In this document: positions 44,512 through 53,920 of the stretch, piece after piece
Numbering within the stretch: the stretch's first letter is position 1
Layout: each line of letters opens with the position of its first letter
Source of the DNA: Hallella seregens ATCC 51272
GTDB lineage: Bacteria; Bacteroidota; Bacteroidia; Bacteroidales; Bacteroidaceae
Assembly (NCBI RefSeq): GCF_000518545.1
Contig: NZ_JADU01000011.1
Span: 1 to 64,000 of the forward strand
Direction: 5' to 3'
Length of the DNA stretch: 64,000 nt
Position numbers and translations under genes: made by a program
The notes under the pieces: generated by a model
What the model saw: only the letters and a program-made list of their open reading frames with translations
Databases searched by the model: none
Told to the model about the DNA's origin: nothing

Positions 44512-45702
44512 CTACTCCTGACGGCAGGCGGCCACCGCCCCGGCCAAGCGGCGCAACCCCTGCACGACGTAGGCACGGGGCGCACCCACGTTCAGGCGCA
44601 TGAATCCCTCGCCGCCGGGGCCGAACATCTCACCGTCGTTGAGAGCCAAACGGGCCTTGTCGACAAAGAGATCGATCAGCCGGTCGTGGGTGAGGTGCAG
44701 GTCGCGGCAGTCGAGCCACACCAGGAACGAAGCCTGGGGACGCAGCGGCCGCACACCGGGAATGTGCTCGCGGCAAAAGTCCTCCACAAACCTGATGTTG
44801 CTTTCCACGGCCGCCAGCATCTGTCTGCGCCACTCCTCGCCTTTGCGGAACGCCGCAATGGTGGCTATGTGGGCAAAGATATGGGCCTCGTCCAGCTCGT
44901 TGGCCTTGAGCCAGCCATAGAACTTTTCGCGTATCTCCGCCTGGGGCACGATGGCATAGCTGCTCACGATGCCGGCAATGTTGAACGTCTTTGTGGGGGC
45001 CTGAAAGGTGATGCTGATGCTGGCTGCGCGGTCGGACACGCTGGCAAAGGGGATGTGCTTGTGGCCGAAGAGGGCCATGTCGGCATGTATCTCGTCGGAA
45101 ACAACCAGCAGATGATGGTCGCAACAGAAGTCGGCCAGCCGCTCGAGCGTCTCCCGCGTCCAGCAGATGCCGCCCGGATTGTGGGGATTGCAGAGGATGA
45201 GCACCCGGCACTTGTCGTCGCATACACGCTCCAATCCCTCGAAATCCATGTCGTAACCGCCGTCTTCGCGTAGCCGCAACGGGTTCCACACCACTTCGCG
45301 GCCATTGGCCCGCGGCGTGAGGAAGAACGGATGGTACACCGGCGGCATCACGATGACCTTCTCATCGGGCTGCACAAAGAGGTTGCAGACCATCCCGATG
45401 CCCTTGACAATGCCGGGGATGAACGACACCCACTCGCGCCGAACGTCCCACTGATGATGGCCGAGCACCCAGTCGTGGATGGCCGGAAAGTAGTCGGCCG
45501 GCTCCACCGTGTAGCCAAAGATGGGGTGGTCGAGCCGTCGGCGCAGGGCCTCCACGATGTCGGGACACACGGCAAAGCCCATGTCGGCCACCCACATGGG
45601 CAGCAAATCGTTGCGCCCCCAGCGCGGCAACAAGGCCTCGTGCATCAGGTCTCCCGTGCCGCGCCGCTCGATAACGGTAGAAAAATCGTAGTTTGCCATC
45701 AT
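44512..45702 (-). CDS. PatB/MalY-type PLP-dependent C-S lyase (cystathionine beta-lyase)
   Basis: A 396-residue fold-type I PLP enzyme of the MalY/PatB group, which cleaves cystathionine or cysteine to yield homocysteine, pyruvate and ammonia, or hydrogen sulfide. Blocks are LPMWVADMGFAVCPDIVEAL at the N-terminus, CNPHNPGGICW, SDEIHADMAL and the PLP lysine in APTKTFNIAG (near 230). The C-terminal Arg region FMRLNVGAPR binds the carboxylate. It is adjacent to a second sulfur-amino-acid PLP enzyme, so the two probably act in methionine or cysteine turnover. Dual ATG codons occur at 45702 and 45699. Confidence 0.88.
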   Translation of the reverse strand: MMANYDFSTVIERRGTGDLMHEALLPRWGRNDLLPMWVADMGFAVCPDIVEALRRRLDHPIFGYTVEPADYFPAIHDWVLGHHQWDVRREWVSFIPGIVKGIGMVCNLFVQPDEKVIVMPPVYHPFFLTPRANGREVVWNPLRLREDGGYDMDFEGLERVCDDKCRVLILCNPHNPGGICWTRETLERLADFCCDHHLLVVSDEIHADMALFGHKHIPFASVSDRAASISITFQAPTKTFNIAGIVSSYAIVPQAEIREKFYGWLKANELDEAHIFAHIATIAAFRKGEEWRRQMLAAVESNIRFVEDFCREHIPGVRPLRPQASFLVWLDCRDLHLTHDRLIDLFVDKARLALNDGEMFGPGGEGFMRLNVGAPRAYVVQGLRRLAGAVAACRQE

Positions 45703-45771
45703 GCTGTCATTTTAGATTTGAAGATACGAATCCCTAATTTTGAATTTTGAATTCTGAATTTTGAATTGCCC

Positions 45772-46944
45772 TCAGCCCAGTGCCTGCTCGATGTCGGCCA
45801 TGAGGTCGTCCACGTCTTCCAGCCCGATGCTCAGGCGAATGGTCGTGTCGAGGATGTCCATGGCGGCCCGCTCGGCCTCGGAGAAATTGCCGAAGATGGT
45901 GCTGGCCGGGTGTATGGCCAGCGTGCGGTTGTCGAAAAGGTTGGTGGCGCGGTGGATGAGCGCGAGCCGATCGACAAACCGAAAACAGGCCTCCCGGCTC
46001 TCCAGGTCGATGCAAATCATGGCCCCGGCCGTGTCGCCAAACTGTCGACGGGCCAGCGTATGGAACGGATTGTCGGGCAGCCCCACGTAGTTCACCCGGC
46101 GAATCTGCGGCAGTGTCTGCATGCGGCGGGCCAGTTCCAGCGCATTTGCCGACTGCACCCGATAGCGGGCGTCGAGTGTTTCGAGGCCCATAGTCTGCAA
46201 AAAGGCCACGTTAGGATTCATATAAGCCCCGAGGTTGAAGAGCATTTCGTTTTTCATCGTCCCGGCAAAGCCGGGCGTGGTGCCATAGTCGATGACCAGC
46301 CCGCCCAGCGACGTGGCGCCGCCGCTGACGTACTTCGTGCTCGACACCACCTCGATGTCCACGCCCAAGGCATGGGCGCCGAACTGCGTGAAAGGTATTG
46401 CCGTGGTGTCGGCCACGAGCGGAATGTGGCGGGCGTGGGCTATGCCGGCCAGCTCTTCGAGACTGGCCACCTCCATCTGCGGGTTGGTGAGTATCTCCAG
46501 AAAGAGGCAGCAGGTGTCATCGTCTACCAGCCGTGCCACCTCGGCGGGCCGGGTGAGGTCGGCCAGACGCACCTCCACCCCGAAGCGTCTGAGCGTGGAC
46601 GTGAAGAGCGAATAGCTGTTGCCGAAGAGGTGCCTCGACGTCACCACGTTCTTGCCCTGCGCTGCCAGCGACATGATGGTGTTGCTGATGGCGGCCATGC
46701 CGCTGTTGAGGGCGATGACGGCCGAGGCTCCCGTCACGGCCTTGACGCGCTCCTCGAAGTAGCGTGTCGTGGGATTCTCGCAGCGGCCATAGTCGGGAGC
46801 GTCGATGCGGTTGCAGAAAGCGTCGCTCATGATTCGGGCATTGTCGAACTCATAGGCCACGGCATTGTAGACGGGCATGCTCAATGCGTCGAACGCATCC
46901 CGGCGGACATAGGGCAGGTGGATGGCTTGTGTTCGCTTCTTCAT
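45772..46944 (-). CDS. Cys/Met metabolism PLP enzyme (methionine gamma-lyase or O-acetylhomoserine sulfhydrylase type)
   Basis: A 390-residue enzyme of the cystathionine gamma-synthase family. The PLP-binding lysine is in EVVSSTKYVSGGATS (near 205), with SGMAAISNTIMSL and TNPQMEVASLEELAGIAH as family blocks. The start at 46944 (MKKRTQAIHLPY) is preferred over an extension to 47106 that overlaps the lptD 3' end. The likely reactions are gamma-elimination of methionine or sulfhydrylation of an acylated homoserine; sequence alone does not decide. It lies upstream of the MalY-type gene, with a 69-base gap, in the same direction. Confidence 0.85.
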   Translation of the reverse strand: MKKRTQAIHLPYVRRDAFDALSMPVYNAVAYEFDNARIMSDAFCNRIDAPDYGRCENPTTRYFEERVKAVTGASAVIALNSGMAAISNTIMSLAAQGKNVVTSRHLFGNSYSLFTSTLRRFGVEVRLADLTRPAEVARLVDDDTCCLFLEILTNPQMEVASLEELAGIAHARHIPLVADTTAIPFTQFGAHALGVDIEVVSSTKYVSGGATSLGGLVIDYGTTPGFAGTMKNEMLFNLGAYMNPNVAFLQTMGLETLDARYRVQSANALELARRMQTLPQIRRVNYVGLPDNPFHTLARRQFGDTAGAMICIDLESREACFRFVDRLALIHRATNLFDNRTLAIHPASTIFGNFSEAERAAMDILDTTIRLSIGLEDVDDLMADIEQALG

Positions 46945-46979
46945 GGGAAAAATCGTTTTGCCTTGTCGTTTGTTGCGGT

Positions 46980-49829
46980 TCAATACCACTGCACTGCATT
47001 GCTGTATCCGCTGCGCTTGTCGTACTTCAGCGCGTCGGTAAGCGTGGAGGCATTGCAGCGGAACGAGAAGTTGTAGCTGGTGTAAGGGGCCAGCACCACC
47101 GAGCAACTCATGTTGAAGCAGTGCAGGTCACGCTGCAGCGAGGCGGTGGTCATGGAGATTTTATGGTTCTCAAAGTCGTAGCCGCTGGAGAAACTGATGT
47201 TCCATCCGTCGCTGATGCGCAGATTTCCGCTCATGTTCAGCGTCTGGGAGAACTTGTAGGGATAGCGCATGGTCTTCTCGTTGAAGCGGCCCGAGGTGTT
47301 CTCGCGCATGGTGACGCCATAGCCGAACGTGAGCGACCACGGCATGGAGAACCTCATGTAGCCGTCGGCATCGGTCTCGGCCTTGCCGCTGCCGCTCTTC
47401 TTGGCGGCCCCGCGCTGCCCCTCGATCATGTCCTCATCGACGTTGCTTTCTATCTTCGGGTCCACGCCCTCCTCGTCGTCCTTGTCTTTTTTCCGGTCGT
47501 CGTCACCGTCTCCGCCGAACCATTTCTTCAGCCGCTCGGGGTTGAGGGTGAACGAGAAGTTCTGCGACATGCCCTGAAAGCGGCCGAAGCGTCCCCGCCC
47601 CCACTCCGTGTGGTTGCCCACATAGGGCTTGCCGTCGGCGCCTATCTCGTAGGCATAGGTGGCGAAGACGGCGTTCATGTTAAACGTATAACTCTTCCAC
47701 CACTTCAGTCTGAGCCGTACCGACAGGTCGCTCCAACGGTGGGTGGTGGCGGCCATGTTGTACGACATGGAGGCGCCCAGCTCGTCGATGAGGCTTATTT
47801 TCTTGAATCCTGTAGAGTCGTTGTCGCTCTTGACCCTCATCTCCAAGTTGTTGCTCACGTCCCAGGAAATGCTTCCCGTACGTCCCTTGCCGGGCACACC
47901 GTAGAGCCCTGTACTATAAGGAGAATACTCCACGAGCGACACATTGCCGTCCGCGTCGGTCTTCTGATAGGTCTGGTAATAGCCATAGCGCGCTGAGCCG
48001 AAGTCGGGCGCGTAGCTGAAGCTCACCTGCGGCGTAATGACATGACGGATGGCCTGAATCTTGTCGCCGAAGAGTTTGCGGCTCGGCAACCAGAAACCAT
48101 AGAGCTTGGTACTGGCCGACACGCTCATGTTCCAGTTGTAAACGTTGTGGAATCCATAGCTCGTGTCGGCCACCTCCACCTGTCTGCGCTCGTCCCACGA
48201 ACGCGTAACCTTGCTGGCATACATGCGGTCGGTGAAGTTGAACGAGGGCGTGATGTTGATGTAATTGAGCAGTGTAAAGTTGCCGTTCACCGGAATATTG
48301 TGCTGCATGCCGTTGCGCCAATCCTTGATGAGATTGGAGTGCAGCAGCTTGTCCTCCTTGGTGCTGATGGAGTTGCTGAGCTGTCCGGTGTAGCTCAGGG
48401 AGATTTTCTCGTACCACCGTTCGTTGCCCACCTGATGCCTTCGACGGAACGGATAGAAGCGGCTGAGCGAGACATTGAGGTCGGGCAGCGTCATGGCGAT
48501 GCTCGAGTCGCGCATGTTTTGCGACAGGTTGGTCGAGGAACTGAGCGACAATCCGAGGCTGGAGAACGTGGTGCTCCAGCTCACCGACGAGGTGCGCGTG
48601 GACTGCGTCATGGTCTGTGGATTGTACATACTCGTCAGGTTGTTGCGCTCATAGCTCGACGATGCAAAGTTGACGCTGGCCGAGAGCGAGCTGAACGGGT
48701 TGGCCTTGGAGTCCTGCCGGTGGCTCCACTGCAGCTTGAAGCTCTCCTGTTTCTCGAAGTCGGGCAGGCCCTTGTCGCCGGTCTTGGTGTCTTGGAAACT
48801 GAAGTAGAACGAGCCGCTGTACTTGTAGCGGCGGCGGTAGTTGCTGGCGGCCGAGATGCCCCAGGAGCCTTTGGTGTAGATCTCGCCCAAGAGCTTGAGG
48901 TCCCACTTGTCGCTCATGGCAAAGTAATAGCCGCCGTCGCGCAGGTAGAAGCCCCGGCTGTTCTCGTCGCCGTAAGTGGGCATGATGAAGCCCGAGGAAT
49001 AGCTCTTGGTGAACGGGAAAAAGCCGTAGGGGATGGCAAAGGGCAGCGGCACGTCGGCCACCACCAGATAGGCCGGGCCGAAGACCACGTCCTTGCCCGG
49101 GCGCACCTTGGCCCGCGAGAGGGCGATGTAGAAGTCGGGGTGCTCGTGGTCGCAGGTGGTGTAGCGGCCGTGGGCCAGATATATCTCGCCGTTGTCGTTG
49201 CGCTTGGACACCTGGCTGCGCAGGTAGCCGTCCTCTTGCTGGGTATAAGCGTTTTGCACGAGGCCTTTCTTGGTTTTGAAGTTAAAGGCCATGGTGTCGG
49301 TGTCGTAGGTGTCGGACCCCATCTTGAACACGGGCCGGCCCTTGATGCCGCCTTTCTCCGTGGAGTCGGCAGTGCCTGTGGCGTGCACCAGACTGCTGTC
49401 GAGGCTCATGTATATCTTGTCGCTCTTGAGGTTCATGTTCTCGTAATCCACCTGCGACGCGCCGTAGAGGTGGGCCGTGTTGGTGGCAGCCTCGTAGATG
49501 AGCGAGTCCGACGCCTCGTACTGCACGGGGGCGTCGATGCCGTTTTTACGCTTGCGGTTGATGGAATCCAGCCTCACCGAGTCGTCGATGGCCTTGTTGT
49601 GATGATAGATGGCCAGCTGCAAGGAGTCCATTCGGGTGGTGTCGGGCAGGTTTGTGCCCACGGCCGTAGAGTCGCTTCCGCGGCGAGCGGCCGCGTTGGA
49701 ATCATTCTGCAGCGCCGAGTCCTTGCCGGCCCCCGTCCGCTTCTTCCTTGGAAAAAGATTCGCGCCGCTGCCTGCCATGACCAGAACAACGGCACAAAGC
49801 CACAATATGATGAATGATTTCGTCCTCAT
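46980..49829 (-). CDS. LptD-like LPS-assembly outer membrane protein
   Basis: A 949-residue outer-membrane beta-barrel protein related to LptD/OstA, which inserts lipopolysaccharide into the outer leaflet. The start at 49829 gives a hydrophobic signal sequence (SFIILWLCAVVLVMAGSG). A longer frame to 50138 would read through hairpin repeats. Residues about 90-230 form the periplasmic OstA-like domain (YEASDSLIYEAATNTAHLYG, SDKIYMSLDSS). The remainder is barrel, containing an acidic low-complexity insert near residues 790-830 (DDRKKDKDDEEGVD). A -7 element TACTTTTG at 49837-49844 is immediately upstream, leaving almost no leader. Bacteroidota often carry more than one such protein. Confidence 0.85.
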   Translation of the reverse strand: MRTKSFIILWLCAVVLVMAGSGANLFPRKKRTGAGKDSALQNDSNAAARRGSDSTAVGTNLPDTTRMDSLQLAIYHHNKAIDDSVRLDSINRKRKNGIDAPVQYEASDSLIYEAATNTAHLYGASQVDYENMNLKSDKIYMSLDSSLVHATGTADSTEKGGIKGRPVFKMGSDTYDTDTMAFNFKTKKGLVQNAYTQQEDGYLRSQVSKRNDNGEIYLAHGRYTTCDHEHPDFYIALSRAKVRPGKDVVFGPAYLVVADVPLPFAIPYGFFPFTKSYSSGFIMPTYGDENSRGFYLRDGGYYFAMSDKWDLKLLGEIYTKGSWGISAASNYRRRYKYSGSFYFSFQDTKTGDKGLPDFEKQESFKLQWSHRQDSKANPFSSLSASVNFASSSYERNNLTSMYNPQTMTQSTRTSSVSWSTTFSSLGLSLSSSTNLSQNMRDSSIAMTLPDLNVSLSRFYPFRRRHQVGNERWYEKISLSYTGQLSNSISTKEDKLLHSNLIKDWRNGMQHNIPVNGNFTLLNYINITPSFNFTDRMYASKVTRSWDERRQVEVADTSYGFHNVYNWNMSVSASTKLYGFWLPSRKLFGDKIQAIRHVITPQVSFSYAPDFGSARYGYYQTYQKTDADGNVSLVEYSPYSTGLYGVPGKGRTGSISWDVSNNLEMRVKSDNDSTGFKKISLIDELGASMSYNMAATTHRWSDLSVRLRLKWWKSYTFNMNAVFATYAYEIGADGKPYVGNHTEWGRGRFGRFQGMSQNFSFTLNPERLKKWFGGDGDDDRKKDKDDEEGVDPKIESNVDEDMIEGQRGAAKKSGSGKAETDADGYMRFSMPWSLTFGYGVTMRENTSGRFNEKTMRYPYKFSQTLNMSGNLRISDGWNISFSSGYDFENHKISMTTASLQRDLHCFNMSCSVVLAPYTSYNFSFRCNASTLTDALKYDKRSGYSNAVQWY

Positions 49830-50177
49830 TGAGGTGCAAAAGTACGTAATTAATGGGGAAAAGCCGAGTGTTTTCGTAATTTTAACGTTGCCCCCGCAGG
49901 GCCCCGTCGGGCACGCTTGCACCTGCCGTTTATACGGGAAAAAGACGTGCGGAACAGGCCGCCGTCCCACCCTCTTTTGGCGGGCACCGCACCGCGGCCC
50001 TGCGACGACGGCGCAAACGCGCTGCGATTGCGCCGTAACGGCCGCGCGATCACGCCGCAATCGCCTCATGAATACGCCGTCATCGCAAGGCGAAAACGGC
50101 GTGACGAAATCGGGACGAGAATCCGGCAGCACAGGCATGCGGCCGGAACGGCCCGACGGCCAGCTCGCGCGGCATAC
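49830..50177. repeat. Intergenic region with hairpin repeats (includes a 9-11-9 unit)
   Basis: The lptD promoter (49837-49844) is at the left. The unit at 50008-50036 has perfect arms ACGGCGCAA and TTGCGCCGT around the loop ACGCGCTGCGA. Further partial palindromes follow, such as TACGCCGT and ACGGCGT between about 50073 and 50103 and TCACGCCG (50050-50057) with CGGCGTGA (50097-50104). No gene is visible. The same repeat type lies at 14587-14659. Confidence 0.6.
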
Positions 50178-50714
50178 TCATTCAAACAACCGTTCCCAGG
50201 TCTGGAAGCGTGCGAGGCCGTCGGCTCCGAAGCCGGCCAGGCTGCGTTCGGCCTGGGCCAGCGTCTTCTCGCGGACCAGGTTGGACTTGCTATAGAACTT
50301 GTCGGCATAGCAAATCAGCTTTTCCTCCATCGTCTCGGGCAGGAAGTCCATGGGAGGCAAGAGCAGCCCCTGGGCCACAATCTCGCGGGCGGTGAGCCCG
50401 GCGCCGGTGTGACGCTCGCACACGCGGGCGTGCCGCTCACAGCCCTCGGCCCGCAGCAGTTCGGCCCCGATGCGGCCGTGGCAGATGTAGGGCTCCGTGC
50501 CGTGGCAGGCTATGGAGGGGGCATGGCAGCGGAAGATGCCGATGTCGTGGAGCATGGCGGCCTCCTCCACGAAGCGGCGGTCGAGCCGCAGCTCAGGGTG
50601 GGCGTCGACAATGCGCAACGCCCGTGCCGTGACGCTCTGGCTGTGCACCATCAGGATGTGGCGCAGCTCGTTGTCGTCGGGATAGTATCGGTCGATAATG
50701 GCTTGGTAATTCAT
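50178..50714 (-). CDS. HD-domain phosphohydrolase
   Basis: A 178-residue HD-superfamily metal-dependent hydrolase. The first metal His is in HILMVHSQSVTARAL (residue 24), the HD pair is in EEAAMLHDIGIF, and a later His pair appears in CHGRIGAELL and CERHTGAGL. Members of this small single-domain group hydrolyse nucleotides or act on unknown phosphoesters, and no second domain helps. The start MNYQAIIDRYYPDD agrees with related Bacteroidales proteins. It follows the 172-residue hypothetical gene in the same direction. Confidence 0.85.
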   Translation of the reverse strand: MNYQAIIDRYYPDDNELRHILMVHSQSVTARALRIVDAHPELRLDRRFVEEAAMLHDIGIFRCHAPSIACHGTEPYICHGRIGAELLRAEGCERHARVCERHTGAGLTAREIVAQGLLLPPMDFLPETMEEKLICYADKFYSKSNLVREKTLAQAERSLAGFGADGLARFQTWERLFE

Positions 50715-50746
50715 GGTTCTTGCGTTTTACAGATACGGCCGATGGC

Positions 50747-51265
50747 CTATTCTACCTTGCGGCGGGCACAGCGCATTCCCGGCAGCAACGTCTCGCCATC
50801 GAGCAGGGAGAGCGTGGCGGCCAGCTCCTGAAGCAACTCGGGCCAGGCCTTGCACTGGCTGTAGGCAAGGTAAATGGCCAGTGAACGGATGCTGGCCGGG
50901 CGGGAAGTGTCGGGGATAAGGGCGAGACAGAAATCCAGAAAACCGGTACAGATCTCCTCTTCGCCGAACGTCTGCGGCCGCAGCAGCGTGAGCAGGAGCC
51001 GGCACTTGGTGGGGCTCGCTGTGGTCATAGCCTCCTGCATCAGCTCGTGCCGGTGTTGCCGCAGAAAGGCCGTCGCCACACCTCCCAGATGAGTCAGCAC
51101 CCAGGCGGCATTGTCGGCCACGCGTTTCTCCTCGGCATAGACCAGCGCGTAGAACTCGTCCACGAGCTGCGTGCCACCGGCCGAACGGGCCTCGGCAGCC
51201 CATTCGTCGAGGTCGGCTTTGTGGATGCGCATGCAGAGCCGTGCGCGCAAGGTAGAATCTTTCAT
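50747..51265 (-). CDS. Conserved hypothetical helical protein
   Basis: A 172-residue protein, all-helical by composition, with regularly spaced Leu and Ala suggestive of HEAT-like repeats (for example ADNAAWVLTHLGGVA, which resembles a repeat helix). I do not recognise a named family. It has no signal peptide and no membrane segment. Its gene lies 32 bases upstream of the HD-hydrolase gene and follows the oadA-like gene by 81 bases in the same direction. A DNA-binding or repair function is known for some HEAT-like proteins with such helices, but there is no direct evidence here. Confidence 0.6.
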   Translation of the reverse strand: MKDSTLRARLCMRIHKADLDEWAAEARSAGGTQLVDEFYALVYAEEKRVADNAAWVLTHLGGVATAFLRQHRHELMQEAMTTASPTKCRLLLTLLRPQTFGEEEICTGFLDFCLALIPDTSRPASIRSLAIYLAYSQCKAWPELLQELAATLSLLDGETLLPGMRCARRKVE

Positions 51266-51346
51266 GTGTCTGGGGCAAACAAACAGCCCACCCCTGCCGG
51301 TTGTCAGACCGGGCCGAGGTGGGCCGTCACGGTGTATGGTGTGTGG

Positions 51347-53125
51347 TTAGGCTTCGTGTTCGCGCTCGATATAGGCCACCACGTCGCCTTTCTGAACCTT
51401 GGAACCCTGCTTGGCGTTGATTTCGACGAGCTTGCCGCCGAGGCCGGCCTTCACCTCTACAAACTCGCCCCACGGAGCCAGAATGTAGCAGAAGGTGTCG
51501 CCCTCCCGGTAAGCCTTGCCGATGTAAGGCTCTACGGCCGGTGCGGCCTCGCCCTCGCCCTGGAACTCCCAGAACACCTGACCCTTGACAGGAGCCACCA
51601 CGGCATCGGCCTTGGCATGCTTGAACTCGGCCAGCTGCTCGGGCGTCACGCTGCCGCCGAGCTCGGCATCCTTGGCCTTTTGCAGGTCGGCCAGCATGTT
51701 TTTCTTGGCCTGTCCGCTGCGGAAGTTGCGATACTGCTCGGGGTGCATGGCCAGCTCGAAGAGCTCTTCCTCGTCCTTACCGTAGTCCCAGCCGTTCTCA
51801 TCCATCTCCTTGCGGAAGTCGTCGAGGGCGTTGGGCAGCAGTGTGTGCGGGTCGGCCTCGGTGAATTCGAGTCCTTTTTTCTTGGCCAACTCCACCAGTT
51901 CGTCGTCGATTTGGCCGGGCACCTTGCCGCTTTTGCCCAGAATCATGCCCCACATGGCGTCGTCCATCATGGCATAACGGCCCTTGCCCTGCTCCAAAGT
52001 GAGGAGGTTGAAGAGCGCAATGTTCTTGGTGTACTGCGAGAACGGCGTCACGAGGGGTGGGTAGCCCACCCGCGGCCACACATAGGCCACCTCGTCGAAG
52101 AGCTTGATGAGCAGGTCGTCAACACTCAGCTCGGGCTCGCCTTTCTTGCGGCGCAGGTTATTGATGGTGCCGTGAATGCCGCCCAAATCGGACATCATCG
52201 AGCCCATCATTCCACCGGGAAGGCCGCACGTGAGCAGCAGGGAACTCATCACTTTGTTCTGCGGATTGATGAAGCAGCCCAGCCATTCGTCGATGAATTC
52301 CTGGGTGAGGGCGCGTGCTTTCATGTAGGCGCTCATGTTGATTTCGGGCACGTCGAAGCCCGCGTTCTTGAGCATGCTGCGCACAGAAATGACATCCGGG
52401 TGTACCTTGCCCCAGGAAAGCGGCTCGATGGCGGTGTCGATGATGTCGGCTCCGTTCTTGCACACCTCCAGGATGGAGGCCATGCTGAGGCCCGGGCCCG
52501 AGTGTCCATGGTACTCGATAATGATTTCGGGGTGCTTGTCCTTAATCATTTTCGTGAGCTGACCAAGGAATGCAGGCTGGCCGATGCCGGCCATATCTTT
52601 CAGGCAAATCTCCTCGGCGCCGGCTGCAATTTCCTCGTCGGCCAGCTTGGCATAGTACTCAAGCGTGTGCACGGGCGAGGTGGTGATGCAGAGTGTGCCC
52701 TGCGGTGTCATGCCGGCTTCCTTGGCCCAACGGATGGAAGGAGCGATGTTTCGGATGTCGTTCAAGCCGTCGAAGATGCGCGGGATGTCCACGCCCTGGG
52801 CGTGTTTCACGCGGTACATCATGGCGCGTACGTCGTCGGGCACGGGATACATACGGAGGGCGTTGAGGCCGCGGTCGAGCATATGGGTCTTGATGCCCAC
52901 CTCGTTGAACGGCTTGCAGAATGTCCGCACGGCATCGTTGGGGTTCTCGCCGGCCAGCAGCTGCACCTGCTCGAAGGCGCCGCCATTGGTTTCCACGCGG
53001 GCGAAACAACCCATATCGATAATCACCGGGGCGATGCGCTCCAGCTGATCCTTGCGTGGCTGGAACTTGCCAGAGCTCTGCCACATGTCCCGATAGACGA
53101 GACTGAACTGAATTTTCTTGCTCAT
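51347..53125 (-). CDS. OadA/PycB-like carboxyltransferase with a biotinyl-like domain lacking the acceptor lysine
   Basis: A 592-residue protein of the oxaloacetate decarboxylase alpha / pyruvate carboxylase B type. The carboxyltransferase barrel (residues 1-290) carries YRDMWQSSGKF, the metal-site block ICLKDMAG and EYHGHSGPG. A conserved carboxylase domain follows to about 460. The C-terminal 80 residues have the hammerhead form of a biotinyl domain, but the loop that normally reads EAMKM is LAPWG (549-553). Trp552 takes the place of the biotin-accepting lysine. The protein therefore cannot be biotinylated at the usual site and may use a separate carrier or have another role. The start at 53125 is the family N-terminus. 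The -7 element TAATTTTG at 53222-53229 lies about 97 bases upstream. Confidence 0.85.
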   Translation of the reverse strand: MSKKIQFSLVYRDMWQSSGKFQPRKDQLERIAPVIIDMGCFARVETNGGAFEQVQLLAGENPNDAVRTFCKPFNEVGIKTHMLDRGLNALRMYPVPDDVRAMMYRVKHAQGVDIPRIFDGLNDIRNIAPSIRWAKEAGMTPQGTLCITTSPVHTLEYYAKLADEEIAAGAEEICLKDMAGIGQPAFLGQLTKMIKDKHPEIIIEYHGHSGPGLSMASILEVCKNGADIIDTAIEPLSWGKVHPDVISVRSMLKNAGFDVPEINMSAYMKARALTQEFIDEWLGCFINPQNKVMSSLLLTCGLPGGMMGSMMSDLGGIHGTINNLRRKKGEPELSVDDLLIKLFDEVAYVWPRVGYPPLVTPFSQYTKNIALFNLLTLEQGKGRYAMMDDAMWGMILGKSGKVPGQIDDELVELAKKKGLEFTEADPHTLLPNALDDFRKEMDENGWDYGKDEEELFELAMHPEQYRNFRSGQAKKNMLADLQKAKDAELGGSVTPEQLAEFKHAKADAVVAPVKGQVFWEFQGEGEAAPAVEPYIGKAYREGDTFCYILAPWGEFVEVKAGLGGKLVEINAKQGSKVQKGDVVAYIEREHEA

Positions 53126-53372
53126 TATTTCTTCAATTATTGTTGCCTTAACTGCGATAAAGGCGTGCAACGGCTCCGAAAAAGGCCTCGACGAGCCAAT
53201 GCCGCCCCATTACTAAGGCTGCAAAATTAGCCAAAAAAAAACAAAAAACCGAGCAACGCGTTGTTTTTTTATGATTTATAAGGAACTTCGCACCGGCCAC
53301 AGCCCAAATGTCCGGGCCCTGCCAAGGGCTGTACCTGCCGTCTGCAACCTTGCCGGCAATGAAAATAAAAAA

Positions 53373-53430
53373 CATCGTTGCACCGTTGCCGGCCGCCAAC
53401 ATGACGGCAACGGGAAACGGTGCAACGATG
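53373..53430 (-). terminator. Terminator of the queT-queF operon
   Basis: A perfect 13-base stem (53373-53385 with 53418-53430) with an inner hairpin is followed on the minus strand by TTTTTTATTTT. It lies 22 bases after the queF stop. The rest of 53126-53452 holds the oadA-like gene promoter and no gene. Confidence 0.8.
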
Positions 53431-53452
53431 GAAAGACGGTGCGGGAGCAGGG

Positions 53453-53917
53453 CTACAACCCGTGACGGGCAAAGCGAGTGTCGGCCAATTGTTCGTACCG
53501 GGTGCCCGGCCGCCCATAATTGGCATAAGGGTAAATGCTGATGCCGCCCCGCGGAGTGAAGATGCCCGTCACCTCAATATACTTGGGATTCATCAGCTTC
53601 ACAAGGTCTTTCATGATGATGTTCACGCAGTCCTCGTGGAAATCGCCGTGGTTGCGGAAGCTGAAGAGATAGAGTTTCAGGCTCTTGCTCTCCACCATGC
53701 GCTCGCCTGGAACGTAGCTGATACGGATCTCCGCAAAGTCGGGCTGGCCCGTAATGGGGCACAATGAGGTGAACTCCGGACAGTTGAACTGCACCCAATA
53801 GTCGTTGTCGGGGTGCTTGTTGACAAAGGTTTCCAGCACCTCGGGGGCGTAGTCCGTGCGGTACTGGGTCTTGGCCCCGAGTGCCTGCAGCCCGTCTGCC
53901 TTTCTGTTGTCTTCCAT
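53453..53917 (-). CDS. queF: NADPH-dependent 7-cyano-7-deazaguanine (preQ0) reductase
   Basis: A 154-residue tunnelling-fold enzyme that reduces preQ0 to preQ1 in queuosine synthesis. The catalytic Cys53 is in [13 protein letters not shown], with Asp60, the substrate block [16 protein letters not shown], and FHEDC. It is the unimodular short form. The gene starts 3 bases after the transporter gene, so both are in one operon, preceded by a preQ1-riboswitch-like leader. A strong terminator follows. Confidence 0.96.
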   Translation of the reverse strand: MEDNRKADGLQALGAKTQYRTDYAPEVLETFVNKHPDNDYWVQFNCPEFTSLCPITGQPDFAEIRISYVPGERMVESKSLKLYLFSFRNHGDFHEDCVNIIMKDLVKLMNPKYIEVTGIFTPRGGISIYPYANYGRPGTRYEQLADTRFARHGL

Positions 53918-53920
53918 GCC

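Noticed and set aside
48042..49817. Plus-strand frame of about 591 codons
   Set aside because: It is an antisense shadow of the LptD-like gene.
51047..53230. Long plus-strand frame of about 727 codons
   Set aside because: It is the antisense shadow of the OadA-like gene, without domain signal.
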